The notes beneath the pieces were generated by a model. That model had not been told where the DNA came from. It saw nothing but the letters and a program-made list of their open reading frames with translations, and ran no database searches. Shown here in pieces: positions 25,369-38,420 of a stretch of DNA of 64,000 nucleotides (the stretch's first letter is position 1; every line of letters begins with the position of its first letter). Source of the DNA: Anseranas semipalmata (lineage: Eukaryota > Chordata > Aves > Anseriformes > Anseranatidae); assembly GCA_013399115.1 (NCBI GenBank), contig VXAA01003998.1, forward strand, positions 141,048-205,047, given 5' to 3'. A program made the position numbers and the translations under genes.

Positions 25369-28300
25369 AAGATGACTTATCTACCTAGGGAACTGGAATT
25401 AGTGTTCTTCAGGGATACCCATCAATATTAGCTAATATAAAAAATTCAGATTTCTTTGCATTTTGTGCACTAGGGAATCATAGTTCAGGTAAAAAGGTTT
25501 TTGATTTCCTTACGTTTTCTTTCTTTTATGGACCCCTAAATTTATTATTACTCATATCTTCATCTTTACAGATACAAGCTGATGTGGCAGATTAAAGTCA
25601 GTTTGTAATGTTAAGTACTTAAAATTAATAAACTAGAAAACTAGCTGAGAAGACATTAAGTCTTTGCATAGCCAAATTAAAAATAGCTTACTGGGGATCT
25701 GTTGTTTACTTGTGGTAGCTATATTTGAGGGAAGTTACTATTAAAGGTGTATAAAAATAAGTGAACAAAATAGCTACTTTATCTGGTAGTTCTTCCTTTT
25801 AGCTGTTTGACTAGCCAGCTATCAGATACAATGTTTCTGTTAAATGTCTTGCTTTGAACAATATACAGTTTAAAAATTTATACTATTACTGGTTTGGTGA
25901 AATTTGAGAAAGGATGATGTCAGGACTGGATAATTAATCTTTAGGTGGAGCACTGAAGGACCAATTGATATAGTCATAAATGCCTCTCAGGGCTATCATG
26001 TAAATACAAAAACTTGGCTTCATCTTAACTGAGATAATGTAAGACTACTTTAATTGTAATGTCTCATGTTTATTAGACTTAAAATCAAAAAAAGAATTTA
26101 TTCAGATATTGAGTATATTTTCTGTAGAAATGTCTGCTTGCAAGTCCAACTGTTATGGCATAGTGTGCCAAGCTGTTTTTTTGGTATGAAGGTAGTGCTT
26201 ACAACTCTGCTATAAATGCTTGAAAACTAGGCTCTGTGTTTCATGGCAACAGACATGGAGAAGCAGTGGTTTGGAGCTCTTGCCAAAAAAATCCGAAACA
26301 TACCAAATACTTCACAAAAGTATGTGAATATTTATACAAACCTTGAGTTCTAGTGCTTCAGGGAGCCGCTTCATAAAATCGTGTTTGCATTTGGCACTGG
26401 TAACTCTGCAATGGTATAACTGTCAAAACAGCATTTAGATATCAAGGCATTAATAAGCAACAGCTTGTAGAATAACTGTAGGAATACTGTACGAATATTA
26501 GTATCATTATCCATACATATGAAAACTTAGGTGTATCATGCTTAGACATAATAGTCTAGGTTCTAGGATCTAGAAGAACAAATGTGTTTTAGTAGTCCAT
26601 GCAAATGTTTTGTCCCACTTGACATAAAACTGTGAGGAAGCTTGCCAGTATTGGTCAGAAAATGATCTGTGTCTAGGGATTCTCAAAATATTTCTGAATT
26701 GTCATATCACTTTTCCTAGTTAGACTGGTTAGGTAAAAGTATATTTGGGAGGAGTAGTGAATGAATGGTGTTCTTGATGAATGGTGTAGCAGTTCTTTCA
26801 GTTTTCCCATGTGAAAGTTGGTGAGTCTATCCTGAGCCACAGATGATGTGTAGACATAAGGTGTTGCTGTAACTTGGTGAAAAAGAAAAGCTGTAGCTTA
26901 TATTAGATTTCAAGGACTGGGCCAGGAAGGGAGGGTGATGTGCAGGGAAGAGGTAGGATTAGTTCAATATCACCTCAATTTGCTGCAACAAGAAAGTTCT
27001 AACCAATCTCCACTGAAATGAGGAGGTATTACTTGAGTTATCCTACTTGGCTAGCTCAGACTGCTAAAATAACTGTAATGAGTATTTTACTAATTGTCAC
27101 AATCCTTGTAGTATTGCTGAGAAAAGCTAAAAATCCATACCATGTATTTATAGTACATCTTGTAGTAATTTGTTCTATGCTGACTGTAAATATAATCACA
27201 TCTTGTAAAATTAGTGGTAAATGCTTTTCTGCAGCTTCCTAATATCCAGATATTGAACTAATGGCTGCTTGTTTATGTTCTATTTCCCCAGAAGATATTT
27301 TTTCCTTATTCTGTGTGGAAAAATACAAAAATCCAGCTCTGGCAAGGGCCTTTTACCAGTTGCTGTTGAATTATAGGCAGACAAATTAAGTAGTAATGTC
27401 CTGTCTTCTCAGCCCCATTGTTAGATATACCAGCATCAAGATGAATCAGCATGATGTTTATCCACACATGGATTTACATTATGTATGTATGTATACTTTT
27501 TATGTAATATGGTACACAGACATGGAAGTTTTGAATTCTTGATCTTTCCTAATGTCACTGTGCATTTTAATATAGTCTTTTTTTTTTTCCACTGTAGATC
27601 ATGTTTTATGTATTTCAGGATAATGCTTTTATTTATTAAGTGAAGAGTTTGGCCAAGAAGCTAAACTAGAACATAAATGCAATGCAATATGCTATGCACA
27701 TGTACACTGATTTTTTTGCATCTGAAATTTATGCAAACTTTTATTTTTGGCTAGAATTTGGTAGTTTGTGTTTATAAAAATTGTTTAGATAATTGTAAAC
27801 AGGTGTATAAGTGTAATACACTTTTTTTGGTGAAGAAATGGATGTTAATCAACTACTCTAAACTGTTTTAGAATCCTGTAAGATCAAGTTAGATGACTGT
27901 TTATGACAGTTTTGACTGGAATAACGCTATAGAAGAATGTAGAGCTAATTTCTACCTCTGCCACAGATTTTTTTTATGTGAAACCATTTAGGATTAAAAT
28001 CCCACAAAGGACTTTGTTACTTTAAACTACCCTAATATTTCCTATAATGTCATTACATTCAGTGCTCTGTGCTTACTCCGCTTTCACAGTATATAAGGGA
28101 GAGTGTGGGGCTTTAGTAGTAGATCTAAAACTAGACACATTAAGCTGCCTCCCAGTACTATCAATTAAGCATTTTTTAAGATGATAGTTGGGTTTCGGTA
28201 TCTTGACTCATGAACTAAGGCATGCCCCAAAAATGTTGACTTACAGTCATGAGACTAGACCACAAATAGCTGAAGCTTAAGGGTATCAGTGGCTAGCAGC

Positions 28301-28384
28301 ACGATGTTCATTCATGTGTACATACTGGATTGTAACAGTCAATATTTTAAGCGGTTCCCAGTTCTCATCAGCTCAGTTTTGTTC

Positions 28385-28402
28385 AAAAAAAAAAAAAAAA
28401 AA
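28385..28402 (+). repeat. Poly(A) run, 18 A
   Basis: Uninterrupted A run following TTTTGTTC. No retroposon body recognised. Confidence 0.95.
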
Positions 28403-30789
28403 TAGTGGTTCTTTCACTTTGGAAAGACTGGACAGAAATAATATTTTTAGGCTCCTGTTAAATGAGAAGGCACATACTGGAAAGCTGAGGCTGAAAAGAA
28501 CTTGCTGCTTACAATGCATTGTGAATTGTTGGATTCAGATTACTTAAAGTAGCTATGTAATGTTGCAAAGAGGTAGTGCTAATGAATACAGATTCTGGGA
28601 CAGAAGATACTGTGTGTTGAAGTAAACTGATATTCTCAAGCTTCTGTTAAACTATTCCCCTGAAAAGACCTGAGCTAACTTTAGAAATGGTGGGAACTGG
28701 TTTGCTTTCAGGGTTTTGTTCTGGCCTATTCATATTTTGTGAAAAGGGATGGATTGAGAGAAACCTTTACAAGAAGTGTAATGATTTACCCAGAAGGTAT
28801 GAAAACATGAATAAAGATTTGTTGAATTGAGATGATTGAAAATACATGTCCTTTTGAGATGGATAGCAATAAGAATCTTCTAGCCTTACACTGGCATTTG
28901 GATACATTCAGAGAACTGACCTAGCTTCATGCAAGCTAACCCAGGACAAGTACTTCAACAGCATTTATACTGTGCTGTTGCTAGATGAATTTGCTTTCAC
29001 ACAGATTGCATCCTGTCCATGGGTGTGTGAACCCTGAGAACCTGTTTATTTTCCTTTGGATATTTCTAATGATATTTTTTCTGCACAGCCTTTTTAAAGC
29101 AGCAGTCTTAAGACAGGCCATGGAATTATCTTAATAGTTAGAAGGATTCACTTATAGTAATAGAATTATTTATTATGATTCTTTCAAATAGAATTAACAC
29201 CTGAAATTTTAGTCAAAATCTGGATGTACAGTCATTTCAGTTTCTGTCTGTTGCTGAGACTTTCACCATCAGTTAGTTTGAGTGCTATTGAAAGCTGTGA
29301 CTTAGACTGTAAATTAGACTTCTATCCCTTAACCATACTGGGTCTCTGAATTCATTTCAGATAAGTACTTAGCTTTTACCTGGATGACAAACTAAAACCA
29401 TGTAAATGTGGTTACATCAGTTCCTTATGTTACTTAGCAGTTTGATATGTCAGCTGTCTACTGACTTGTCAAAGGTAAAACTACTTGTGGGGTGGAACAG
29501 TTTCTGGGTTCCCCTGACGCTGGGGGTGAAGAAGGAAGCAAATGCATTAGAAACCTTCTATTTGACACTTTCTAAAGAGGAAAAACCACCTTAAATTGAA
29601 ATACCAGTTTATCTGATTTCTAAAACTAACACTATCAAGTGGTTGGTAATGCTGAACACTAAATTAAATGCTGTATGAAATATATATTTTGGTTTGCATA
29701 AACCAATGTTTCAGAGTTGTTTTTTTATTATTATAAATGTTGTTGCTCACCCTAGATAATGAGCGTAGTATATTAACTATCCTCCACAAAAGGGGAAGAA
29801 TGTGTTACCCAAGTTGACTTGAAAGTAATTTTCTCATTTGGAACAGGTTTCTCTAGAATGAGGCCAAGAAGGATTCTGTGGTCTGGCACATCTTTGGTAG
29901 AACGTAGGTGAGACCACATTCAGTCTGTGAGCATCATCAGAGTTCTTCTGTAGAGTTGACATCCATGCAGGTGTGTACCCCTTCATGGTCATCCAGACAT
30001 GAATAGGTGTGGGTCTGAAAATAGGACCAGGGAAACTACTTTTTTTTAATGCACTGACTTTGTGCTTTGCATTTTTACCTTCATCTTATGCAACACATTC
30101 TTCCACAAAGAAAACAATTTAAACGCTGGAAAATAGTTTTCTTAGAATAGGTATCCTGAAAGTGATCTTTAAAGATACTGGATTCTCATTATACTGACTT
30201 TATTTTTCATATGTAAGAAAGTGTAGAAATGCAGTTGTTATTGGAGCCCACAGGATATTTCCCAAAGGGCTCCTGTAGTTGAAAAGTTATAGTACAGTAA
30301 TATTTCTTTAAGAGCAGTCTCTTTTTGAGAGCATCTGAGAGGATGCGATAGGAACAGCGTATCAGTTACATGTGTAAGTCTTACACGAAGCTCATTCACA
30401 TGTGAAGCTTATTCAAACAATTAAACAGCTTAATCTAACTGCTAGGCTACTCATGGAGTTGGATGAGCAAGATATTTTTAGCCCCTGGAAATAACTGCTT
30501 TTCAGGCTTCAGTTTATATTATTAGGCGGTATGTAGTAGCTCTGTGGTTTGTAAAGATGTACAAGTACCTAGTGTCTAATCCTACCCTGCTGAAGTTGTA
30601 CATAGAAGGTTTGGTTATATACAATAACTTAAGTACTCAGTACAGGCATCCAGACAGATGCAGTAAGGAGTTCTGTATGTCACTCCATTATTAAATGAAA
30701 TCAGAAGCACAACAGAAGTGGTCACTTGAATATCACTTTACTTTGAGTATTATGTTCCTAACATGTAGAAGATAAATGTGTGCACATTG

Positions 30790-30790
<1 letters not shown>

Positions 30791-30830
<40 letters not shown>

Positions 30831-30853
30831 CGCTTTTTTATNTTTTTTTTTTT
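30791..30853. repeat. Poly(T) tract with an undetermined base
   Basis: Thirty-five T (30791-30825), a short AATTTCGC interruption, then a second T run broken by N at 30842. The N marks an assembly uncertainty, so the tract length is unreliable. Confidence 0.9.
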
Positions 30854-30871
30854 AAAATCAGCCTATTTAAT

Positions 30872-30942
30872 GTTAGGAGTTGGACTTGATGATACTTATG
30901 GGTCCCTTCCAACTCGGGATATTCTATGAATGTGAAATTCTG
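30872..30942 (+). mobile_element. CR1 LINE 3' terminal remnant (about 70 bp)
   Basis: The stretch has the CR1 terminus: GGAGTTGGACTTGATGATAC, then GGGTCCCTTCCAACTC at 30900-30915, then ATTCTATGAATGTGAAATTCTG, a degenerate ATTCTATG-type tail. Only the extreme 3' end is present, so this is a severely 5'-truncated insertion next to the poly(T) tract. Confidence 0.88.
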
Positions 30943-32907
30943 TACCTGGTGTCAAGGACCCAAATGACTTGCTTTAGGTGGAGGTCTGTCTGCATAGCAG
31001 GAAGGATTTGAAGGTTTGTTTCAGGCTGGACGGTATGCTGAAAAGTAGTTGATGCAAAGAAATGCCTACCAAAAGTCTCAATATGGATTCTGTTTCACAG
31101 TGACCTTTGAAGATGCTGCCTCCCTTTGCAGATCTAAGAACAATTTTGTGTGTCTATCAATCTTTGTCAGTTACAGAAATGGCAAATTTTCTGTCTGAAA
31201 ATCTGTTCTGTTGTATAAATGCTTGCACCTTTTTTTCTAAACTGTAAATGATCTTTGCTCTAAGCTGTCTATCAGTTGACTTGCAATATCCAATCCAAAG
31301 ATAAGAGTATCTGTTCATACAGCAGGTCCCATCTGAGAAGCTAAACCCACTCTGTAACACATGGACTGACAGGAACTAGTGATGCCACCATTATTAAATG
31401 GAGTAGTGTGAACTGGAGTAGTGGATGAGAAGGTACTTCACATGTGAATGTGAGCCTATGAAGGAGTTCCAGCACATGCTGGTCTTGCCACTAGTCAAGT
31501 CTGTTGAACTTAGCTGCCTTCCTGGAACTTAAGTCTACGCTTGAGAGAAAATCAAAAGACCATGAGACACTCAAAATGTGAGAACTGCCAGAGATCTGTA
31601 GGTAACCTGCCCAAATTTAAGTTTCACTGCTATTGACTCTAGAAAGAACTTGGGAGTCTCGAAAGTGAGTCAGTCTGCTTGACTTTGGCATTTTTCTTCA
31701 AAAGAATACAGGGAAACTGTAGAAGATGGTAGGTACACTCATCTGTTCTAGAAGCATTCCAAGCTTCAAGTCAACTTAATATATTGGCTAGGGTGTGTAT
31801 CGGGGAGCAAGTATATCAATATCCCTTTCCCAAATATGAGCATCTGACTAAGGATGGATGATCTGAAAGAAGTAACATGGAGATACTAATTTTCAATTAT
31901 TTGGTGCTTGTCTTTAAGATTCAAAGTTAATCAGGTCCAAAACAACTATTTTCCTCTTAAAGTAGGAAATAATTTGGGGTTTTTCTTGCTGACTTTACTT
32001 GCAAGTAATTGTTGTGGTTGACTAATATAGTCTTTTAGTATGGAGCATGAACAACTTGCAAATACTTTAGCAAGTGATCCATTTTGTTGTGCAAAAAAAA
32101 AAGCAACATAAATGATGTTTCACAGTATACTTGTGTGAATTCATTAAAGTAGATTCAACCCAACAGGTAACTCTGCATGTATGTAAAATCAAGGAGGTAG
32201 CCGTAATGTGCTAGCCTGACTCTGTTGTCTTAATCGGGCTTATGTATTTACATGTGATAGTTTTGTTCAGTTATGAGTCAAAATCCTGTGGAAGGAGGAC
32301 ATCTTCAGAAGTGCCTTTAGAGAAACATTAAGGAGCTCTCATTTTGCTCTCTCTGCATCAACATGGCTACTTAGAACTTTAAGTCTATCAATAAAGGTGC
32401 TAATATTAGGAAAAGATAGAATATTATTGTAGGAAATCTGTATTTACCCTGAGGTTTATTGGTGTGAGTCATGTGCTAGGAGTGTTGATTATTTTGTAAT
32501 TTGATATGCAAGGCACCTGGCACGGCTGTCCTATAGCTCTTTCTTAGCTTAGTTCCAGCAATAACAATTAGCTGTACATTGCAGCAACCATGTGCTTGCT
32601 AGCTTCTGAATAACATCACTAAGTGCAGTACTGCAGTTCAGTGTCAAGATACAGTACACCTCAACTTCTGCCACAATCAAGTGTTATGCAGGCTTTAATA
32701 GATGCAGTATCTATAAATTTGTGTATGTTCCACAACACAAAGGAACAGAGTACATAAGTTACAATACTGTAAATCTTTACAGAATTTCAATGTCAGAGGG
32801 TGTGGCCAAGAAAGCTGTGATGATAAAAGTTAGATCTGCTCTTCAGAACAGTTTGTGCTGAAGTCTAATGTATGATTTGAATCCTAACATTCCTAAGAGT
32901 TGCTCTT

Positions 32908-32924
32908 AAAAAAAAAAAAAAAAA
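32908..32924 (+). repeat. Poly(A) run, 17 A
   Basis: Uninterrupted run of 17 A in unassigned DNA. Confidence 0.95.
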
Positions 32925-34008
32925 GACCTGAAACTAATATGTATTATTCACATTGATTTCCCCCCACCCCCACGAAGGGTCTAATGTCTGCATACAAGTA
33001 CTGTCTACTTTTGTATTTCTTATCTTTTTTTACTTCAAGGGTGTGGGTACCTTCATAGTTTCATGCCAAAGGTGGATATAGCAAAATCAAATTAAGGATT
33101 CTGCAGCACTAATTAGGGAGAATATTCTTTAAAGGAAGCTGGGATCGGTGATGTCATGAGAGCTGTTTCCCCTGGGTGCTCTCTCCAGAATGGTTACTTG
33201 ATTATGACGGTGATCCTTCACATATACCAATTAGAGAATGCATCTGTTAAAGGCAGAGTAACTTTTAAAGTCATTAATAACTTAATTCAATATCAAGACT
33301 GTCTCTTTCCTTGTATAGTAAAAGCAGTTGGCTTCTGCTACCGATGGCAATGAAAATACAGCAGAATTTGTGAAAACCAAATAGACTGTGGCAGCCACTC
33401 ATAGGGCCTTTCCCCTCTCAGTTAACTTTCATACAGTGATTTCAATATAAGGTAAATTATTAGTGAAAATAAGGTAACTTGTCATTTTAATGTAAATCGG
33501 CAGGTAGATAGTTGAAAGTCAGTTCCCCAGTTCAATGTTACCTAATTACCTACCCCTTTTTTGTCATGTGGACAAGTCCCAGGAGACAAAAGGGGGGGAG
33601 AGCTGTAATCATAGTAGGCTAATACAGGAATGTTGGGAAAGGGAGGGAAAAGTTTGTTGTGCAAATTTTCCAAGACATTTACAATTTCCTGTGGATCTTG
33701 CATAGCACTAAGCAAACTGGGATCTGTAAATAGCCATAAAAGAAAACACAAATACTATGTTGCTTCAGGGATAACAGATCTAAACAGGTATCCTTCTCTT
33801 GAAGATTCCTATTTATGATCAACCAAAATCACAATGTTTTCTGTTGGTTTTAATGCTTTCATTAGTCAATTCCATCTTTGCTATCTGTCTTCTGTGAACT
33901 TGGTTATTGGATGAGCTTAATGTTTGACCCTGTTTTAAATATGGGTGAGATTGTCTTTTGTTTGTAAGACTCTGACCTCATTTTAGTCGTCTGAAAGATT
34001 TTTCTGCC

Positions 34009-34130
34009 TTTTTTTTTTTTTTTTTTTCTTTTATTTTTTTAAAAAAATCTTATTATATTTTTTTTTTTTTTTTTTTTTGCAAAACACTTGTAAAGCAATC
34101 TTAATAGATTTTTTTTTGATTTTTTTTTTT
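34009..34130. repeat. T-rich low-complexity tract
   Basis: Runs of 19 T (34009-34027) and 21 T (34058-34078) with shorter T runs and one A7 block. It is simple sequence, with no retroposon body recognised on either side. Confidence 0.95.
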
Positions 34131-34178
34131 GGCTAGCTCATCTATAGCATTTCCAGCTAGGACCAGTATATAAGGAGA

Positions 34179-34196
34179 GAAGTCAGTCCTGACTTC
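34179..34196. repeat. Small palindrome downstream of a TATA-like word
   Basis: Arms GAAGTCAG and CTGACTTC with a 2-base spacer, about ten bases after GTATATAAGG (34166-34175). The palindrome is certain; any regulatory role is not supported. Confidence 0.5.
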
Positions 34197-35495
34197 AGTG
34201 TGGCTTACCTTTCCTGAAAAGTAGCCTTTCTGCTCATTATGTGATAGTCTTAAGCTTTAAGACTCAGTTTCCATTTGACTAAAGCATTTTAAATACTTCC
34301 ATTTCAAACCAAAGGTCTAAATTCATATTGTTCTCAAAGGGTGTTCTGTTAATGTTTTATAAGAAGGTAAAGCCAGAAGAGCAGGGAGAATCAAAACTCT
34401 TCCTCTCCTCTCTTGGACAGAGCAGCATTGCTGTATTGTACAGTTGTACTGGGACTCTCAAAATGGTATAGCCAGAAATGTTAACCTAGGAGCCCTAAAA
34501 GCCAGCTCTCAGGTTACCAGGTTCTCATCTGTGTGTGGTTAGGAGTCTAAAAATGTATTTGAAGTTCCTCAACCAGCAGATGGGAGTGGTGTAAGCTTTC
34601 CTGCTGGCTGGAGTGGCTGGAGACTTGTGTTTCCCAGTTGCTAGCAGAAACTGGGCAAACTTCTACAGGCTTCCCATTCTAATGTGGGGAAGTTCATCAA
34701 AACCAAACTATTACTGTCAAATACTTAAGCAACTGTTTTTCTGAGTAAGAAATAAATTGTCTTGGAAAACTTTCAGCCACTCTAGCTTCATACAACCTGC
34801 TTATAAACAGGTATTTGAGGAAATTCTTGGGTGACACTGGCTGATATTTGTATTCCTCTGAATTTGCATGTTCCTTTGTGGGACTTCTCATTCTGAAAAC
34901 CTATCCCGAGTTAATTCTCAGTTGGGTTACTTTTGGATAATAGGTAGTTGCTCCTCTTCATGAATTAAGTCATCTTTAGCATTATGGTGGATGCAAAACA
35001 AGTATTCTTACGTTATGAATTGTACAACTCCTGCCATAGCTGTTAACTACTTAGAAATTGTCCAGAACTTAGTTTCATGTTGGTAATGATATGTCAACTT
35101 CTTATTGTAATTCAGCTTCTTTTGAAAAGATCAGATTCTGACTTGCTACTGTAGTTTTGATTACATATTAAAATGAGGCTAATTTCAGCACAGCAGGATG
35201 CATCTGAAATCAAACCTTTGCTTTTTGAGATAAGCATTTTTTTCCCTGTGTTGTGCTAAGAAATGAAGTACATTAATCATAACAGCTTGATGGCTTTGTG
35301 CAAAATGAAGTCTATCACAATAGAAGGTGTTACTGCCTGCTTTATCTCATGAGTTCATATAATCAAGTATCTGTAAATGCAAGTGTCATGTATGCTTTAA
35401 TTCTAAATTGAAAGCTATCTAACAGTTCAGAGTTCATAGCATAGAAAGGCAATTCTGGCAGTCTAAAGCATTGCAATTGCTAGAGCAGATAGTCC

Positions 35496-35516
35496 TTTTT
35501 TTTTTTTTTTTTTTTT
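35496..35516 (-). repeat. Poly(T) run, 21 T
   Basis: Uninterrupted run of 21 T followed by CCCC. No retroposon body recognised. Confidence 0.95.
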
Positions 35517-37673
35517 CCCCAATGGCTGTTATGTGTATAAATGTAAGTAAATTTCTAAGACTCCCAACTAAAACTCTTGCTTTGGAAACGTTCAGGGCTT
35601 TTTGTAGAACCTTTGGTTAAAATGCTTTTTACAAATAATGGATTTTTTTCTTTATTGAGAACTCTTTTTCAGTTAGGAAAAACTTTGATATTAATGAGTT
35701 CTGTAGTTCTGTTACTGCAGAATTGTAACCTGGTATAGAAATAGCAGGAACTTTCAGTACCTGAGGTTTTATGGCACAATTACTTTTACCTGAAGTATAC
35801 AGCTGAAAGAACAATTTGCCAGCTTCAGTTAAATTCTTATATACGTGTGCACTGAACTTAGCAGCTGTTCTTATAATCAGTGGGTCAAAGTATGTTCTTG
35901 AATACGTTGACCCAGCTGTATATTGTTACAGCTTCTGTGCAAATTTGAAGGAACAAAATAATCCTTTAACACACAGTTTATAGAAATGGTTCCCTTAGAG
36001 CAAGATGACTAAATTACAAATGTGTGCTTCTTTACAAGGTGGATCACAACTATCAGTGTGGGTAGAAGGAACAGGCCTTGCAAAAGGAAACTGCTGCTAA
36101 AGGGCATACATGTCTGCTATGACTACCATTGCTAATTGGCTGGATTTTTCTTCTGAGCAGTTAGCCTGTTGTGAAGCATATGGTAAGTGGTTTTTTATTT
36201 TCAATATATTTGAAGAATTGTTTTGCTTAATGAACGGAAAGAGGCAGTTCTGCTCACTTAAGGGCAGTGATTTGGATAATGAAAGTAACTCCTAAACAAA
36301 AACTTGAGGAAGCAGTTACTCCACTCTAGGACTGTTTACCTAGTGACTTGTATGAAGAGCCCTTAGGAGTATGGGGGGAAGAAAGGATCACTAAGGCTAA
36401 TAATAATAAAAAATTGCGGGGTAGGCAAGGATTTTTATGTGGAAGAATGCTTGGTTAAACAGATTGACTGATGCACTTGCCCTTCCTGCCTTTGAATGCT
36501 GAATCAGGTGAGGACAGACACTCATATAAAACAGCTTTGTGACATGATAGGAGGAAAAAATGATGATGCTGTTGTTCATCCTAGATATTTGCTGGATTTC
36601 TACAGGGGTGGAATCTACCTTTCCTGTAAAAAGATGAGCAAAACTTAAATTCTTGTCAAGGGTAGTTGGAGTTCTGTTTCTGTTGGACACATTTGTAACT
36701 TAAAAGTAATGTTAATCTCAAGAAGGAACTGTGTACTAGTGTCCAGCAGTAAAAATTCCCTTTTCCTTTCTGTAAACTGGAAGCTTCTTTAGGTTGGCTT
36801 TAATCCAATAATGAAACTAGCCAGTTATGTTCACTGTATACTTTGAAATATAATTTCTTTTTAACTGGATCAGGTTTATCACAGCAAATAAATAATCCCT
36901 TTGCAGGATTAGTATGTCTATAGAGGCATTTCACTTTTGCTGCTTAAAAAAATTGTTTTTTCTTTTTCCTTTCGATCAACCTATGCCATTACAAATTGCA
37001 CTGAAAGTACTGTATTAATAGTGTCATTATTCAAGAGATGGTAGAAAGTAGTGTTAAGGAAGCTTTTGTTTAAACATATTTGTTTATTCATATGGATGGG
37101 AGAAAACAAGAAATTGGCAGGCAAATGGCATAGTCAGAGGTTTAAAAAAAATAGTAACAAAGTAGGAACTCACAAAAGATATTTAACTTAAAACAGTCTG
37201 TACATTTAAAAATCATTGGTATGGGGTACCAGCAATGAGAATATCACTAACTTTATTTTTTTCCATGATCAGTTTTCTGATTTTTTTTATACTGCATATT
37301 AAATTGCATATTACGTTTTAGTGAAAAATCTGAGACACTTTAATGGATGCACAGTTCAGTTATCTCTTCTTGCTTTGTCCTTATGCTTTCCCACTTTTGT
37401 TTATGGATCAACTTCTTATTCTATGTGGCTCTTCAATTTACATGTTGCCTGTCTGTTCTAGATGATGCAAGATTTTCCTGATGTCTGTCTAAAGCATCAA
37501 TAAATCTGATGTGATTTATAGGCGTAGTGTTTTGTTTTCTCTGCTTCTGTAAGAAAGCTTAAATGTAATCCTGCCCACAATTATGCTTCACACAAGTGAA
37601 ATAAGATATAGAGACATACAAGCAGTGGGAAGTTCTCTGTAATCTAGTTGTTTTACTGTCTACTTACCTGCTG

Positions 37674-38420
37674 GTGTACCAGTTCAACAAAGGGAAATAC
37701 AAAGTCCTGCACCTGTGGAGGAATAACCCTTACACACTGTGGGCCAACTGGTTGGAAAGCAGCTCTGCAGAGGAGGACCTTGGGATCCTGCTAGTCAGCA
37801 ACCTGATCATGAACCAGCAGTGTGCACTCACAGCAAAGAAAGCCAACAGCACCGTTGGCTGCATTAGGCCAGTTTTGTCAGCAAGTTGAGGGAGGTGATC
37901 CCCTCCTTACTGGTGAGGCCAGTACTGGAGTACTGCGTCCAGCTGTGGGCTCCCCACTATAAGAAAGATATGGACCTGCTAGAGTAGTCCATAAAGATTA
38001 AGGAACAGGAGCATCTTTTTCATGAGGAGAGGCTGAGAGAGCGAGGACAGTTCAGCCTGGAGAGGAATGTTCCTGGTGGGGGGGGAACTCATCACTGTGT
38101 ATAAATAACTACTGGAGGAAGTAGAAGGCATTCTTCTTGATAATGCTTGCTGACAGGACGAGAGGCACTGGGTACAAGCTGATATGCATGAAATTCCATC
38201 TGAACACAAACAATTTTATTTTTTTTAATGTCAGGATGATCAAACACTGGAAAAGGCTGCCTGGGGAGGCTGTAGAATCTCCATCTTTCTAGATATTAGA
38301 CCAAACTGGACACAGGCCTGGGCAACCTGCTCTAGCTGACTGTGCTTGAGCCAGGGTGTTAGACTAGATGAGCTCCACAGATCCCTTCCACCCTCAGTGA
38401 TGGTGTGATTCTGTGAATAC
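37674..38420 (+). mobile_element. CR1 LINE, 3' part of ORF2 plus 3' UTR
   Basis: The first 216 bases (37674-37889) keep an open frame reading QFNKGKYKVLHLW, WLESSSAEEDLGIL and [19 protein letters not shown]. This is the same region as [31 protein letters not shown] in the 45050 copy, the part of ORF2 after the RT catalytic site. Nucleotide matches continue with GGCCAGTACTGGAGTACTGCGTCCAGCTGTGGGC (37917-37950), CAGCCTGGAGAGGAA (38055), CACTGGAAAAGGCTGCC (38244), a GGCAACCTGCTCTAG block (38321) and a GATTCTGTGAAT tail. Frames break after 37889, so the copy is inactive. Confidence 0.93.

Larger units (their letters stand above)
24196..30790. other. Unassigned AT-rich DNA
   Basis: No exon or repeat family recognised. 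Contents seen are an 18-G run at 25351, a poly(A) run at 28385, a short GTATGT-type repeat near 27482 and small chance ORFs. The ORF at 27018-27242 (+) is hydrophobic only because the DNA is T-rich. Confidence 0.45.
30943..37673. other. Unassigned AT-rich DNA
   Basis: No exon or repeat family recognised. Contents seen are a poly(A) run at 32908, T-rich low-complexity DNA at 34009-34130, a small palindrome near 34179 and a poly(T) run at 35496. ORFs are all below 100 codons and unrecognised. Confidence 0.45.

Noticed and set aside
27018..27242. Hydrophobic 74-codon plus ORF resembling a membrane protein
   Set aside because: Hydrophobicity follows from T-rich codons. No signal, domain or exon context.
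36145..36190. Possible microexon: TTTTCTTCTGAGCAG acceptor, 22 bases, GTAAGT donor
   Set aside because: Splice-like words of this quality are common in AT-rich introns. No neighbouring exon in a compatible frame was found.
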